Assembly: GCA_009780185.1 (NCBI GenBank)
Contig: WRAN01000008.1
Span: 1-64,000 of the forward strand
Direction: 5' to 3'
Source of the DNA: Defluviitaleaceae bacterium
GTDB taxonomy: Bacteria > Bacillota > Clostridia > Lachnospirales > WQUN01
Length of the DNA stretch: 64,000 nucleotides
The translations under genes were made by a program, and so were the position numbers. Numbering within the stretch: position 1 is the first letter of the stretch; every line of letters starts with the position of its first letter. A model generated the notes under the pieces. That model was not told the origin of the DNA, made no database searches, and saw nothing but the letters and a program-made list of their open reading frames with translations. This document shows positions 1-9,440 of this stretch, in pieces.

Positions 1-77
1 CACAAAAATAGTGCGCTACAATTAAGGCGTGACGTATTGTCGGCCTTAAAATCAAAAATTTTGGAGGTCGATAATAA

Positions 78-1667
78 ATGAGTAAGATAATTGCAATCTA
101 TGTGCGCCGTTCTGTAAGCGACAATGATAACAACTCACTATCTATTGATAGTCAAAAAGTGGACTGCGTAAAATCCTTGCGAGGAGGTGAAGAATACCGT
201 ATTTACTGTGATGAGGGTAAAAGTGCTAAGGGCATTAAACATCGTCCTGCATTTATGCAAATGATGAGTGATGCCAAAGAGGGTCTGCTAGAGCGGATTA
301 TCGTCAAAAAGTATGACCGCTTTAGCCGAAATATGAGGGATTACCTCAATGTCACAGACGAATTGGACAAGTATGGTGTAGGCGTATCTTCATTGAGCGA
401 ACCGTTTAACACTACTACCAAAGAAGGTCGGCTCATGCGTAACAACCTTTTAAGTTTTGCAGAATTTGAACGTGAAACCATAGCTGAAAGAGTTGCGGAT
501 GCCTACAATACCAGAGCGCATGAAACTGGATTTTATCTAGGCGGTCAAGTCTGTTATGGTTACGAACCAGAACGACGGAAGGTTGACGGCAAAGCTGGCT
601 CGGTACTTGTTCCTTCTGACAAAGCCCATGTGATTCAGAAAGCCTATGAAATTTATAAAAACCCTGACACTTCGCTTGCTGATATTGTGGATTACTTCAA
701 AGATAACGATATTGAAGTAAATATCCCACGGCGGGCAAGAGCATACAGTGACGAACAAGCAATAAAAGCCAACGGTGGTATGTCCAATATGGATAGAAGC
801 CATTTTTCAAAACTACTTGATAGCCCATTATATGTAAAAGCCGACAAAGACGTATATCAGTATCTCGTTTCCAAAGGCTATGAAATACTCGACGATATTG
901 AAGCCTTTAATGGGGTTCATGGGTTGTTTCGGCACTCGAAGATAAAGGGTAAACAAGCAACTAGGGATTCTGGCGAATATTTCTATATCAAAGTTGGCTA
1001 TCATGAAGGACTTGTCGATTCTGACACATGGCTTGCCGTACAGGATAAGAAGTCGCACAACAAACGTATACCCAATAACATTAGTGCAAAAAATTCATGG
1101 CTTGTTGGTTTAACAAAATGCGGGCATTGCGGATATAGCTTTACAATCAACTATAGTTGGAATAAGGCTAAAACCGTATTGTGGCGGTATTACATTGACC
1201 ACGGAAAGAACAGGTCGAATGGGTGTGTACACAAGCGTGTGAAAACAAAGCCCGATGCTGTAGAAGAGGCTGTGTTCAATGCAATGAAGGAACGGCTTGA
1301 AAACATCAAAATCGCCAAAATTGCCAAGTCTAAACCAGATAGCGAAGCGGAAACCATTAAAACAGCTATTATTCGTGCTGACAGTGAAATTCGTGAGTTG
1401 ATGGACAAATTGGCAAAAGCTGACGATGTGCTTTTCAGTTATATCCAAGGCAGGATAAAGGAAATTCATTCCAGAAAGTCCGACCTCGAAGCCAAGTTGA
1501 GAGCCAAAGCCAGAAAGCACAAAGAAATTGACACAGCTCCACTAGATAAACCACTAAGCCGCTGGGATTCCCTCACAACAGAAGAAAAACACGCCCTCGC
1601 CACAACGATGATTGATGTCATCTACGTGTCGGATGAGCGTGGAATTGAAATTAACTTTAGTATTTAA
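78..1667 (+). CDS. Large serine recombinase (site-specific integrase/excisionase of a mobile element)
   Basis: The N-terminal resolvase domain (about residues 3-150) carries the family signature YVRRS, with Ser12 as the likely nucleophile, and the DRFSRN and AEFERE motifs. A recombinase DNA-binding domain follows (about 170-290), then a zinc-ribbon with Cys348, Cys351 and a later Cys near 383, and a coiled-coil-like charged stretch (about 415-490). The 529-aa length is typical for the large-serine-recombinase family, which catalyses integration and excision between short att sites. A GGAGG site 9 bases before the ATG supports the start. It lies at the left edge and its 3' end abuts a truncated PIN-toxin gene, so an element end is probably just downstream. 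The rest of the element would be left of the window. Confidence 0.93.
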   Translation: MSKIIAIYVRRSVSDNDNNSLSIDSQKVDCVKSLRGGEEYRIYCDEGKSAKGIKHRPAFMQMMSDAKEGLLERIIVKKYDRFSRNMRDYLNVTDELDKYGVGVSSLSEPFNTTTKEGRLMRNNLLSFAEFERETIAERVADAYNTRAHETGFYLGGQVCYGYEPERRKVDGKAGSVLVPSDKAHVIQKAYEIYKNPDTSLADIVDYFKDNDIEVNIPRRARAYSDEQAIKANGGMSNMDRSHFSKLLDSPLYVKADKDVYQYLVSKGYEILDDIEAFNGVHGLFRHSKIKGKQATRDSGEYFYIKVGYHEGLVDSDTWLAVQDKKSHNKRIPNNISAKNSWLVGLTKCGHCGYSFTINYSWNKAKTVLWRYYIDHGKNRSNGCVHKRVKTKPDAVEEAVFNAMKERLENIKIAKIAKSKPDSEAETIKTAIIRADSEIRELMDKLAKADDVLFSYIQGRIKEIHSRKSDLEAKLRAKARKHKEIDTAPLDKPLSRWDSLTTEEKHALATTMIDVIYVSDERGIEINFSI

Positions 1668-1680
1668 CTGTATATAAGGT

Positions 1681-1957
1681 GTGTACATAGGCTCATCCAA
1701 GGCTAATACAATTGCCTCAGCTTCACCATAATCTAACTGCGACAAAAGAAGGCTGGCGGCGAATCTATTCTGTATCTGTTTAACATGAATATAATCCTCA
1801 GTATCTATACATCATGCCCTGGCTTATCACTAGGCAAACTGATTTCATCACGTACACCGTTAGACACAACAACCTGACCAAACAAACTTTTAAGCAAACA
1901 TAGCCTACCTATCTTGTAAAGGCTCAAAATTGGCGTTGTATTTGAGACGATTATCAT
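1681..1957 (-). pseudogene. Truncated and frameshifted DUF3368 (VapC-like PIN domain) toxin gene
   Basis: Read by hand on the minus strand. The ATG opens MIIVSNTTPILSLYKIGRL, the classic DUF3368/PIN start with its catalytic Asp position replaced by SNTTP-type context, and continues to DEISLPSDKPGHDV before a stop. One base missing near 1809 restores the frame as DTEDYIHVKQIQ, ending in LDYGEAEAIVLALDE, the conserved second half of the motif set. Similarity then stops abruptly at about 1681, only 14 bases from the end of the recombinase gene. The normal C-terminus (about 40 residues) is absent. The ATG overlaps a preceding TGA (ATGA), as in a coupled antitoxin-toxin pair, but I could not recognise the antitoxin. 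It is most simply a toxin gene cut by the neighbouring element and then decayed. Confidence 0.7.
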
Positions 1958-2138
1958 AAAGCCAAATCTCGCAATATTTTCATATCTTCGTGATAGTCAT
2001 CTGTATCATAGAATATCCGTGTTCCAGGCTTTCTGCATTATAGCCACATTGTTTTCATAAAACCTGCGCTATAAAGCAGTATATACTTGCTAAAATGCCT
2101 CGCCTGCGTTTGCACCCTTTATACAACACTCAAACACG

Positions 2139-2190
2139 GAACCAAATCATCAACACGATAGTATAAGTCTCGTGTTAATGTTCTGGTTTC
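2139..2190. repeat. Hairpin repeat type A, copy 1 (cassette-end/terminator-like)
   Basis: Imperfect inverted repeat with arms around AACACGATAGT and TCGTGTTAA. It shares AACACGAT(T/A)GT and the preceding TGCACCCTTT...CACT..AACACG context with the other type A copies. It sits just 3' of the ASCH gene on that gene's strand. Confidence 0.6.
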
Positions 2191-2219
2191 TGAATAAAAT
2201 GCTTATATTATGTGCAAAT

Positions 2220-2675
2220 TCATTTTTCAAAAACTACCTTAAAGTCCTCAAAAACCACAGGCATATTTTCTGTAAACTCATATCCCAGTATTTTGCCTTC
2301 TTCTGTAAAGAATCGCCTATGTGATCTTTGCCATGATTCTAAAGTATCATCTTCACCCTCACGTTTACAGATATCAAAAGTTATCTCGTTAAATGGCAAA
2401 ATCGAAATATTTGTTGTTTCAATTACACAACGAGGATTCCCATTCCAATCAGTGACAATGCTATAGTCGCCTTTTTGCGGAATACGCTCTCCTTTACACT
2501 CATATGCAAGCAAACTACCTGCGGTTGATTGTTTCACTCCAGACAACACCAGTGCTAATAGACCATTTGCGGCTTCTTCTGTCAGGTCAAAGTGAAAACT
2601 TTCGATGTAGTTTGTTGTGCTACCCTTGCTTGTTGTAGTCAAAAATTCTCGCCAAAATTCTTTTATGGTCAACAT
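2220..2675 (-). CDS. ASCH domain protein
   Basis: A 151-aa protein of the ASCH superfamily, a PUA-like fold predicted to bind RNA. Visible family features are the substrate-pocket stretch ALVLSGVKQSTAGSL (about residues 40-54), the GDYSIV strand followed by GNPRCVIETT, the PFNEIT motif, and the C-terminal EGEDDTLESWQ...FFTEE segment. The ATG is preceded by a GGAGG site. It stands alone, read on the minus strand, with a type A hairpin after it and a type B hairpin before it, which makes it look like a single-gene cassette. The substrate is unknown. Homologues often lie in accessory regions and next to toxin-antitoxin genes. Confidence 0.88.
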   Translation of the reverse strand: MLTIKEFWREFLTTTSKGSTTNYIESFHFDLTEEAANGLLALVLSGVKQSTAGSLLAYECKGERIPQKGDYSIVTDWNGNPRCVIETTNISILPFNEITFDICKREGEDDTLESWQRSHRRFFTEEGKILGYEFTENMPVVFEDFKVVFEK

Positions 2676-2766
2676 AAATTTCCTCCCTAAATACGAATTT
2701 TCACTAAACTATAACATATCGCGTGGACTCTGTGTCCAAAAACGAGAGGACATTGAATATCGTGGG

Positions 2767-2820
2767 ATTGTATCAATCCCACCATCCAAACCCCCGGTTG
2801 GAAGTTAGCTTTGATACAAT
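2767..2820. repeat. Hairpin repeat type B, copy 1 (54 bp)
   Basis: Perfect 9-bp outer inverted repeat ATTGTATCA/TGATACAAT enclosing an inner TCC/GGA stem and a C5/G5 tract. It is exactly the same length (54 bp) as the second copy 0.86 kb away and shares CCATCCAA.CCCCC. It lies upstream (5') of the ASCH gene. Confidence 0.7.
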
Positions 2821-2960
2821 AACATGATGCATTAAAGATAGCCCATATTTGGGCTTTTGCGTTGCAGTGGCATTATTATCATATAAATCTGTACCATTAA
2901 ACTGTTTGTTTGCATAATATCTCGCTTTTGTCTGCACCCTTTGTGTGGCACTTGAACACG

Positions 2961-3011
2961 AAATAAGAACCTTAACACGATTGTACGGGTTTCGTGTTAA
3001 GGCTCTTATTT
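2961..3011. repeat. Hairpin repeat type A, copy 2
   Basis: Near-perfect 20-bp arms (AAATAAGAACCTTAACACGA and its complement with one mismatch) around a loop TTGTACGGGTT, followed by a T/A run. It could act as a terminator for the 153-aa gene on its right. It shares AACACGATTGT with copy 3. Confidence 0.7.
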
Positions 3012-3034
3012 TTTAATACTGCTTACTCAATATG

Positions 3035-3496
3035 TTACACTCCAACGTTTACTGTCCACCATTCAACAATTTCTTTTAATTTACTTAAAATGTCAGGGGT
3101 AGGGTTGTGAAACTGGATCTCTGATATACACACATTGCTGTAGTCTTTGCCAAAAATGTTTTTGCTTGCACCCGGTTCGCTACCGCAGCCGCAAGGTTCA
3201 CCTTTGTGAACACTACATATCTTAATATTTGCAATAATAAGCTCCTTCAAATCATTGCTTAGTGAGTTCCATTCCGGCTCGGAAACAACAGGTACATCAC
3301 ATATAAACCATTCCCCGTCATCTTGCATATTAAACACAACTAAACAGGGTGATTTTTCGTTTATGACAAAACGGCAACCATTCTCCCATTCCATATTCGG
3401 GGACAAACCTCTTGCAATTAAATAATCGACAAAATCCAATGCGTTTGTTAAGGCTTCGCCTTTAAGATTACTTTTAAGGGCATCTTTAATTTCCAT
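3035..3496 (-). CDS. Uncharacterised 153-aa protein in the cassette-like array
   Basis: I do not recognise a named family. The protein is soluble, acidic and lacks a signal peptide. It has a central strand-rich part with FVINEKSPCLVVFNM and DGEWFICDVPVV, then a helical stretch (LSNDLKELIIANIK), then a Cys-rich loop, CSVHKGEPCGCGS (about residues 94-106), that could bind a metal, and a C-terminal helix with EWW. The ATG is credible, although no perfect Shine-Dalgarno site is seen. Like the ASCH gene it is a solitary minus-strand gene between a type B hairpin (5') and a type A hairpin (3'), so the surroundings suggest a mobile accessory gene rather than a core function. Confidence 0.75.
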   Translation of the reverse strand: MEIKDALKSNLKGEALTNALDFVDYLIARGLSPNMEWENGCRFVINEKSPCLVVFNMQDDGEWFICDVPVVSEPEWNSLSNDLKELIIANIKICSVHKGEPCGCGSEPGASKNIFGKDYSNVCISEIQFHNPTPDILSKLKEIVEWWTVNVGV

Positions 3497-3622
3497 AGCC
3501 GTTCAGTCCTCTCAAATTTTCTACTTCCACTGCATAAATTTTCTTCGCAACTCTACACTACAAGTGTAGCATAACTGTATGGATTATGCTCCCATAAATG
3601 TAAAGAGCGTCTGACTCGTGTC

Positions 3623-3676
3623 ATTGTATCACTCTCGCCATCCAACCCCCCATACGGACTACAGCTATGATACAAT
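3623..3676. repeat. Hairpin repeat type B, copy 2 (54 bp)
   Basis: Same ATTGTATCA/TGATACAAT arms, same 54-bp span and same CCATCCAA-CCCCC core as copy 1, and both are followed by T/A-ACAT. It lies 5' of the 153-aa gene. Confidence 0.7.
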
Positions 3677-3717
3677 TACATTAAGTCTCAAATAGCTTAT
3701 AGTATAGGGTATCTCTT

Positions 3718-3759
3718 GAATACGAAACCCTTAACACGATTGTCAAGGGTTTCGTATTC
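3718..3759. repeat. Hairpin repeat type A, copy 3
   Basis: Perfect 15-bp arms GAATACGAAACCCTT/AAGGGTTTCGTATTC around the loop AACACGATTGTC. The loop and flank match the other type A copies while the arm sequence differs. Confidence 0.7.
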
Positions 3760-3774
3760 ATCATGAAACAAAAC

Positions 3775-3804
3775 AAAAAACCGCGCATTACACGCGGTTT
3801 TCTT
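3775..3804 (-). terminator. Rho-independent terminator of the giant surface protein gene
   Basis: Short CCGCG...CGCGG stem flanked by A and T tracts, 18 bases after the stop codon on the minus strand. It is probably bidirectional. Confidence 0.7.
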
Positions 3805-3821
3805 TATCATACAATATCACT

Positions 3822-6800
3822 TTAAGCTATATTTTCAATTTTACGAGTCGATTTACGCAATATAATTATACCGGCACCAACTAGTGCAATAAAAAGTACA
3901 GATACGCCTGATAGTATAAACATCTGTGTACCCCTACCACCGGTTAGTGGAAGCACAAAATCCCGCCAGTTTAAGATGTTATAGGTTTCATCATATCCGG
4001 CACGGGGTGTGATACTTGGCATCGGTACGCCACCGACCTCGGTCACACTTAAAGTCGGATAAGCGGGCATTGCAGCGGTATTAACAGTAATGCGCCACTG
4101 CCCTAAAGGAAGTTGAAACCCTGCCGGAGGCACAGTCTCAAGCAATTGATAATACCGTCCCGGCCTCATGCGAAAGACCATCGCGTCAGTTGTTGAACTT
4201 GTGCGCACCGTGCCAATTTCTGTCCACTGGTTTGCACCAGAGCCTATCATATCAGCCGTCAGTAATCCCGGCGCAGGTATATTGGGCATACCATCTCCAT
4301 TGTATACAAATAATCTAAACTGAGCACCGGATAACCTGGCACCGGTATGGTCAGTCTTCCAGAAATCAAACTCATATGGCGTATTCCCAACTAGCTGCCA
4401 GATATGTCCTTCATAAGGTGTATCGTTAGCTCCAATAACTGGCGTAAGGAAGGACGGATTGTGATCATAAGCAGCAAAAACAGGTGTAACGCCTACTTGC
4501 TGGCTCGCTGTTACAAGCCAATGTCCCGGTGGGGTTCGGTACCCGGCGGGTGCCTGTATTTCCCGCAACCTAAATACTGTGTTAACTGTGGGCAGTAATT
4601 CAAGACGCTCATTAAAAGTCTCACCTATGAATACCATACCGTTTATGTCACTTTCCACATACTCCTGTGGAAGAGGAGGATATGCCCGTACCCACTCTGT
4701 TCCGCCACCACTGGCTGGGATTTCTCGCTCTAAAACAAACCTGGCACCTGGCAACCTGTTAAGCCCTCCCAGAGAGTTTTCGGTACTGGCGGTTGCGCCC
4801 ACCTTATAGAATTCCAAGCGCAGACCCCATATGGCAATAAAGTAATATGAAGGCCCGGAGGCTACCATGTTATTAATCTGATCTTCTGTCCATAGTGCCG
4901 GTAAAGGAGCCCCTGAGGCCACAGCAGTACCATCTGGGTTTAGAGGTTGATTGTTAATATCCACTCTTCGCCAGCCGGCAAAATACAGGCCTGGGTCATT
5001 GGGCCATGCGGCACCTGTGGCGCTTATTGCGGCTGGTACTCGCTGGGTTGCAAGGTTAGTGCTAAGGGAAAGACCCTCAGGCACCTGGCGCACCACATTG
5101 GCATTAGTCGCAAGGCCGTCAAGTCGACCGCGGGTATGGCCAGCTCTAAATGTTACTGTAGACAACCATTCGCCAAACAAGTGAGTTTCATCCATAACCT
5201 GTCTTGGGCCATTTGGGCTATATATACGCCTTCCATTGGGTTCATCAGAATCTAACGCAAACCAATTTCCGCTAAATGCGCTATTGGGCCAGCCCGGACG
5301 CTGCGGAAGCTCGTTTTGCGCTGGTATGATGTTGATAAAGCTCCCAAGAATATGGGATCGTATCAAAGGCGTACCTACAGGTGCGGGAGAAAGAGCTGGG
5401 ATATATCCACCAGCGGCAAGCCCGCCTGGGCCAGATGGATGGAAGTGTACAGGTGCACTAAATACCGCATAGTATCTTCTTGCCATCAGTACATTGTTTG
5501 TATTCAATGAAGCCGGCATGTTGTTTATATTGGGAATAGGAACAGGGAACCAGTTGACAAAGGTACGAGCACCCCATGTAGGAGCATATTGCGAGTTAGG
5601 TACTGGCCACGGAGCAGGCAGAGGTTGACCTATAATAACAGGCCTATGCACCGCACCCACTGGTGCCATATCTACGGCATCGCCACCTACACCAGGATCA
5701 AAAATCAGATATGGCCCCCAGATTGCAAAAATAGTTGTGTTGCCTTCTATCGGAGTATCAGCAGTTACCCATGTCATCCCAGGTGTACATACACCGTCAG
5801 AATTTCTATGCCATCCCAATAGTGAATATCCCGCGTCACGAGGGATGTTGAACAGCTGAATCCAGTCCCCTCCACTGACATTGGTTGCCCTGGGAGGGAA
5901 CTCTGCGGCAGGGTCTCTGGGCCAGCCGCCTCTGTTACCAGTAAGACCTCCGGTTCCTGCCCAGTTGCCAGTAACACCAGTACCGCCCCACGTGGACCAT
6001 ATATCATCTACACTACGCAGGTGGGCATGACGAGTCTCTAGAAGGCGTGTTGAGTTAACGGAATGCCCATCAGCAATACGTACAAATCTTGTATCGTTCG
6101 CAAAACCGGAATTTATAGAAGAATGGTTGGTGTTAAATGCTAGCTCACCGCCCCATTGGGTATAAATACGCAAATAATCATTGCCGTTTGCCATTGGTTG
6201 GAGTTCATTTGCTGGAAATAGATCAAAAAACGCTTGATTAAATCGTGTGGAACTCGTAATTTGCGACCCGTAATCAAATCTAGCTTGCTGATCTGTGTTA
6301 AACGAATATGAAGGGCCGATTTGTGTATAACCATTACGGGTATAAAACACACGCCACCCTGGTGATCCACTTACGCTATACATACCCTGAAACCATACAG
6401 TACCGGTGGCAGTATCCCATTGTCCCCATCTAACGTTATTCATTTCGGTAGTGGTAAAACCGATGGCCATGGTACGCACAATTTCTGTAACCCCTGCAGG
6501 GAGATCATTGCCATTACCTGCTAAAATCAAATCAAAGGCTGGCGCCCATACAGCATAAAGGTTTAGAGTTCCGTTGGGAAGCACACCGGCTTGCACTGTA
6601 CTTAATGGCGTAGAGATATGAAAAACCCTATCAGTATTGTTGAAATTATTAATTTGGTTGACAGAATCCCATATAGCAGAACCAATTGGCGTCGGTTGCC
6701 CGTTCGCCTGAAATACAGGCAAATTAGGATCTTCTGCCCAGCCAACAAATACATACCCGGCTCTCCTTGGGTTTCTGGGCCACCTTTGATTAACGGGATG

Positions 6801-9173
6801 AACGGTTGCTGATATAGCATTACCATAGCCATATCGCCTTCTAATCATTGGGCTGTAGCGGTCTGCATAATTTACATTTGCTGCCTCAAGCTGCCCATTG
6901 TGATATCTCAAGTTTGTTTCGGGTATAGATGGCGCAGTGATATCGATGTTGTAACCACTTACAGTAGTCCGAGTTAAAAAGAAACGGTCACTGACATGCC
7001 CTTGGTATGGGCGATGTGTAGGCCAATATGCATAACCGTGGTTGCCTTCAATGTTGATGTTTGCAACCGGAGCATTAAGGTGAAAGTTTACATAAACATT
7101 GGGCGGGGGATTATGCCGCCAGTGGGCGTATGCTGTTATATTGCCGTTAATAATTGTGTCACCGGTAATCCGATTAGCGCCTTGGGTTTCCGGCCAGCTG
7201 TTCATCCAGTAGTCATAACCAGCCAAATCAGCAGGTATAACAGCCACAGGCCTGTCCCACCAGCCATTAAATATATGCGCGTCTCTTGTTGGGGCAGTAT
7301 CGGGTGGCATACCCGCAAATATAGGCTGATGCGCAATAAAAGTTTGCCCATCGAATGTTCCCGCGTTGTAACGGATTCTGCGCCCGTTTTGGTTTATTGT
7401 CCTTTCGTGCTGAGGTAAACTTGGAAGAATATCGCGATAGTTTATTACATTGCTGGTATGTGGGGAAAAATTCGAACTCCATTCCAATGAAAAGCCCTGA
7501 TTACCATGGACACCCCCGTTTATGTTGAATGTCACCCTATATACCCAATGGGCATATACCGTCATATCCTCGGTAACAATACCCGTTGGGGGATACATGC
7601 CGTCGTTTACAAGCCTCGCTTGGCCAGTTGGGAAACCTTGAGGCATTATGTTTATAGCCGCCTGGGGAGGGGCTTGGTTATTAATGTGAGTAGAGGCAGA
7701 GCCCGCAGGGGCAAAACGCCGATTATCTGTGTTGCCAGGGGCTGGCCCACCTTCAATCCAACCATCGGGGGTCGTCCACCAGCCCTCAAGGCTGTATCTT
7801 GGCCTATTTTGACCATTGCTGCCATTAGCCCCTGGCACAGCCATCCAGTTACTGGGCATAGCCACATTGGGCGCAGAGCGAGGCATCCATGTACCTGCGT
7901 TTGGGTTTACGACGCCGCTTGCCCCAGGGTTTACAAGGCCAGAGCCTGGATAGTATGGGGTGGTAAATGCAGGGTTGCGAGAATTATCTGGAAGTAATCT
8001 GGGGATATGACTAGGGTCGCCAAAGGGCGCATTGGGTATCCATGGCCGTTGCCTATTTTGCCGATACCATTCCAAGGGAATTGCATTTGGCTGATTCCAC
8101 GGTGCACCATCTACAGATGTCCCTGTAGGCAAACCCAAGCCAGTGCTGGCATCGCCACCCAAGCCGGAGTCAACAATACTTCTACGATTTAACACCCAGC
8201 GATATAAGCGATGAGGCTGAGATGAGCTACCCGCACCCAAGGAAGGAACCTGAGTTATCCAGCTGGCATCGTAATTCATGTCAAACATAACAAGGTGGGT
8301 TACCAATTGCCATCTTGCGGCAATTTCCACTGCACTGGTGATTATAGAGTAGCGATTCATGGATACTGCTGGTGGTGGCGCTGGATGCGTAGTATTTTCA
8401 TTGGGTATACGATAATTGTACCAGCCCCAGAAGGTGAAGCCACTGCGTTCAGGGTTAACAGGGAAGGTAACAGGCAGTCCAAAGTTTTGAGCCTCATCAA
8501 AGGACCATGTATTGGGAATACGCCTGTATACATATGAATTAGGGTTGGTTGGGGCATTGGGGTTGGCTGCGGGGAAGAATATCCCATTGCCATTGAACGT
8601 AACATTGAAGCCCCATACGGCATATACAGTCAACCCACCTTCAGGGATAGGCGTGCTACCAGAAAATCTATTGGCGTAGTCGGTTACGAGGGGGTCGCGC
8701 CCATACGGGTCGAGACTCCACCACATAAAGGCCCGTCCACCAAAGTCTGGTGGGTTGGGCAAAACCCCTAATGTACCATTGGTGCCAGTAAGACGGTAGG
8801 CGTGTCCATCAGGTGTAACGCCACCGTTAGGGTGAAAGTCTACTCGCCGCCCGGCTCCAAAAGGCATGATTCCAATGTACCCAGGAGCATATCCTATGTA
8901 GTCGTATTCATCATAATAATCGGTTTTAGATGAATAGTATTCGCTAGATGGAGCATCTCCTATGTCTGCATACGGATTGTAACCATAGTCTTCGATATAT
9001 TGGTATAGGGTACTTTCATATTCTTCATAGTCCCCTGTTATGTACGCATTGTCATCTCCATAGTCAATGGCAAATACAATCACTGCTGTAATAATCAGTA
9101 AAAAAAGCATAGATGCAGCAATGCGAACCTTAGAAAGGCTTTGGCATCGCTTTCTTATTTTTTTATATATCAT
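3822..9173 (-). CDS. Giant cell-wall-anchored surface protein with InlB-type repeats and SpaA/Cna-B-like domains
   Basis: A 1783-aa exported protein. An N-terminal hydrophobic signal/anchor (about residues 18-36) is followed by a Tyr/Asp-rich stretch. Many InlB_B / Listeria-Bacteroides type repeats follow, recognisable by the recurring V.F..NGG..., W......, TVYAHW/AVWG pattern roughly every 80-200 residues from 100 to 1450. Two prealbumin-like SpaA domains come next (about 1455-1555 and 1595-1700, each with LPGARF or LSGAQF and an E-x-PAGY/F motif). The C-terminus has LPLTG at about 1741, a transmembrane helix and a basic tail, which is the sortase sorting signal. Such proteins are adhesins or pilin-like surface proteins. 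No sortase gene is in the window. It is monocistronic with its own terminator. Confidence 0.92.
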   Translation of the reverse strand: MIYKKIRKRCQSLSKVRIAASMLFLLIITAVIVFAIDYGDDNAYITGDYEEYESTLYQYIEDYGYNPYADIGDAPSSEYYSSKTDYYDEYDYIGYAPGYIGIMPFGAGRRVDFHPNGGVTPDGHAYRLTGTNGTLGVLPNPPDFGGRAFMWWSLDPYGRDPLVTDYANRFSGSTPIPEGGLTVYAVWGFNVTFNGNGIFFPAANPNAPTNPNSYVYRRIPNTWSFDEAQNFGLPVTFPVNPERSGFTFWGWYNYRIPNENTTHPAPPPAVSMNRYSIITSAVEIAARWQLVTHLVMFDMNYDASWITQVPSLGAGSSSQPHRLYRWVLNRRSIVDSGLGGDASTGLGLPTGTSVDGAPWNQPNAIPLEWYRQNRQRPWIPNAPFGDPSHIPRLLPDNSRNPAFTTPYYPGSGLVNPGASGVVNPNAGTWMPRSAPNVAMPSNWMAVPGANGSNGQNRPRYSLEGWWTTPDGWIEGGPAPGNTDNRRFAPAGSASTHINNQAPPQAAINIMPQGFPTGQARLVNDGMYPPTGIVTEDMTVYAHWVYRVTFNINGGVHGNQGFSLEWSSNFSPHTSNVINYRDILPSLPQHERTINQNGRRIRYNAGTFDGQTFIAHQPIFAGMPPDTAPTRDAHIFNGWWDRPVAVIPADLAGYDYWMNSWPETQGANRITGDTIINGNITAYAHWRHNPPPNVYVNFHLNAPVANINIEGNHGYAYWPTHRPYQGHVSDRFFLTRTTVSGYNIDITAPSIPETNLRYHNGQLEAANVNYADRYSPMIRRRYGYGNAISATVHPVNQRWPRNPRRAGYVFVGWAEDPNLPVFQANGQPTPIGSAIWDSVNQINNFNNTDRVFHISTPLSTVQAGVLPNGTLNLYAVWAPAFDLILAGNGNDLPAGVTEIVRTMAIGFTTTEMNNVRWGQWDTATGTVWFQGMYSVSGSPGWRVFYTRNGYTQIGPSYSFNTDQQARFDYGSQITSSTRFNQAFFDLFPANELQPMANGNDYLRIYTQWGGELAFNTNHSSINSGFANDTRFVRIADGHSVNSTRLLETRHAHLRSVDDIWSTWGGTGVTGNWAGTGGLTGNRGGWPRDPAAEFPPRATNVSGGDWIQLFNIPRDAGYSLLGWHRNSDGVCTPGMTWVTADTPIEGNTTIFAIWGPYLIFDPGVGGDAVDMAPVGAVHRPVIIGQPLPAPWPVPNSQYAPTWGARTFVNWFPVPIPNINNMPASLNTNNVLMARRYYAVFSAPVHFHPSGPGGLAAGGYIPALSPAPVGTPLIRSHILGSFINIIPAQNELPQRPGWPNSAFSGNWFALDSDEPNGRRIYSPNGPRQVMDETHLFGEWLSTVTFRAGHTRGRLDGLATNANVVRQVPEGLSLSTNLATQRVPAAISATGAAWPNDPGLYFAGWRRVDINNQPLNPDGTAVASGAPLPALWTEDQINNMVASGPSYYFIAIWGLRLEFYKVGATASTENSLGGLNRLPGARFVLEREIPASGGGTEWVRAYPPLPQEYVESDINGMVFIGETFNERLELLPTVNTVFRLREIQAPAGYRTPPGHWLVTASQQVGVTPVFAAYDHNPSFLTPVIGANDTPYEGHIWQLVGNTPYEFDFWKTDHTGARLSGAQFRLFVYNGDGMPNIPAPGLLTADMIGSGANQWTEIGTVRTSSTTDAMVFRMRPGRYYQLLETVPPAGFQLPLGQWRITVNTAAMPAYPTLSVTEVGGVPMPSITPRAGYDETYNILNWRDFVLPLTGGRGTQMFILSGVSVLFIALVGAGIIILRKSTRKIENIA

Positions 9174-9323
9174 AAGTTACCCATCCTTCCATCCAGGGAA
9201 AATTCATTAAACTAGACATGAACAGTATACAATCGACATGGGAAATATCAATCTGTAAACTCTCCCATTTCATATTTGTTATAAAAACGTAATCTTACAA
9301 AAAAATAACGAGTCAAACTATTT

Positions 9324-9377
9324 TATAGCAATTCACCTTTAAATCAGCCGGAACTGTTTAAAGGGGGAATTGCTATA
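9324..9377. repeat. Palindromic repeat family 1 (MITE-like), copy a
   Basis: 54-bp imperfect palindrome beginning TATAGCAATTCACC and ending GGAATTGCTATA. It is the exact reverse complement of the 54-bp copy near 37.4 kb. It sits inside a larger inverted repeat (ATAACGAGTCAAA ... TTTGACTCGTTAT) that looks like a terminator it has entered. The surrounding 267-bp gap holds nothing else recognisable. Confidence 0.8.
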
Positions 9378-9440
9378 CATAATTTGACTCGTTATTTATC
9401 AACATTTGATTATATGCTACTATAGCAAATTAATTCTCTA

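Noticed and set aside
2100..3760. True integron
   Set aside because: The A/B repeats lack consensus attC ends and no tyrosine integrase is present; the only recombinase is a serine recombinase, so I call it cassette-like only.
4404..8623. Many plus- and minus-strand open frames inside the giant surface protein
   Set aside because: They are shadows of the repeat-rich coding frame, with no ribosome sites or family similarity.
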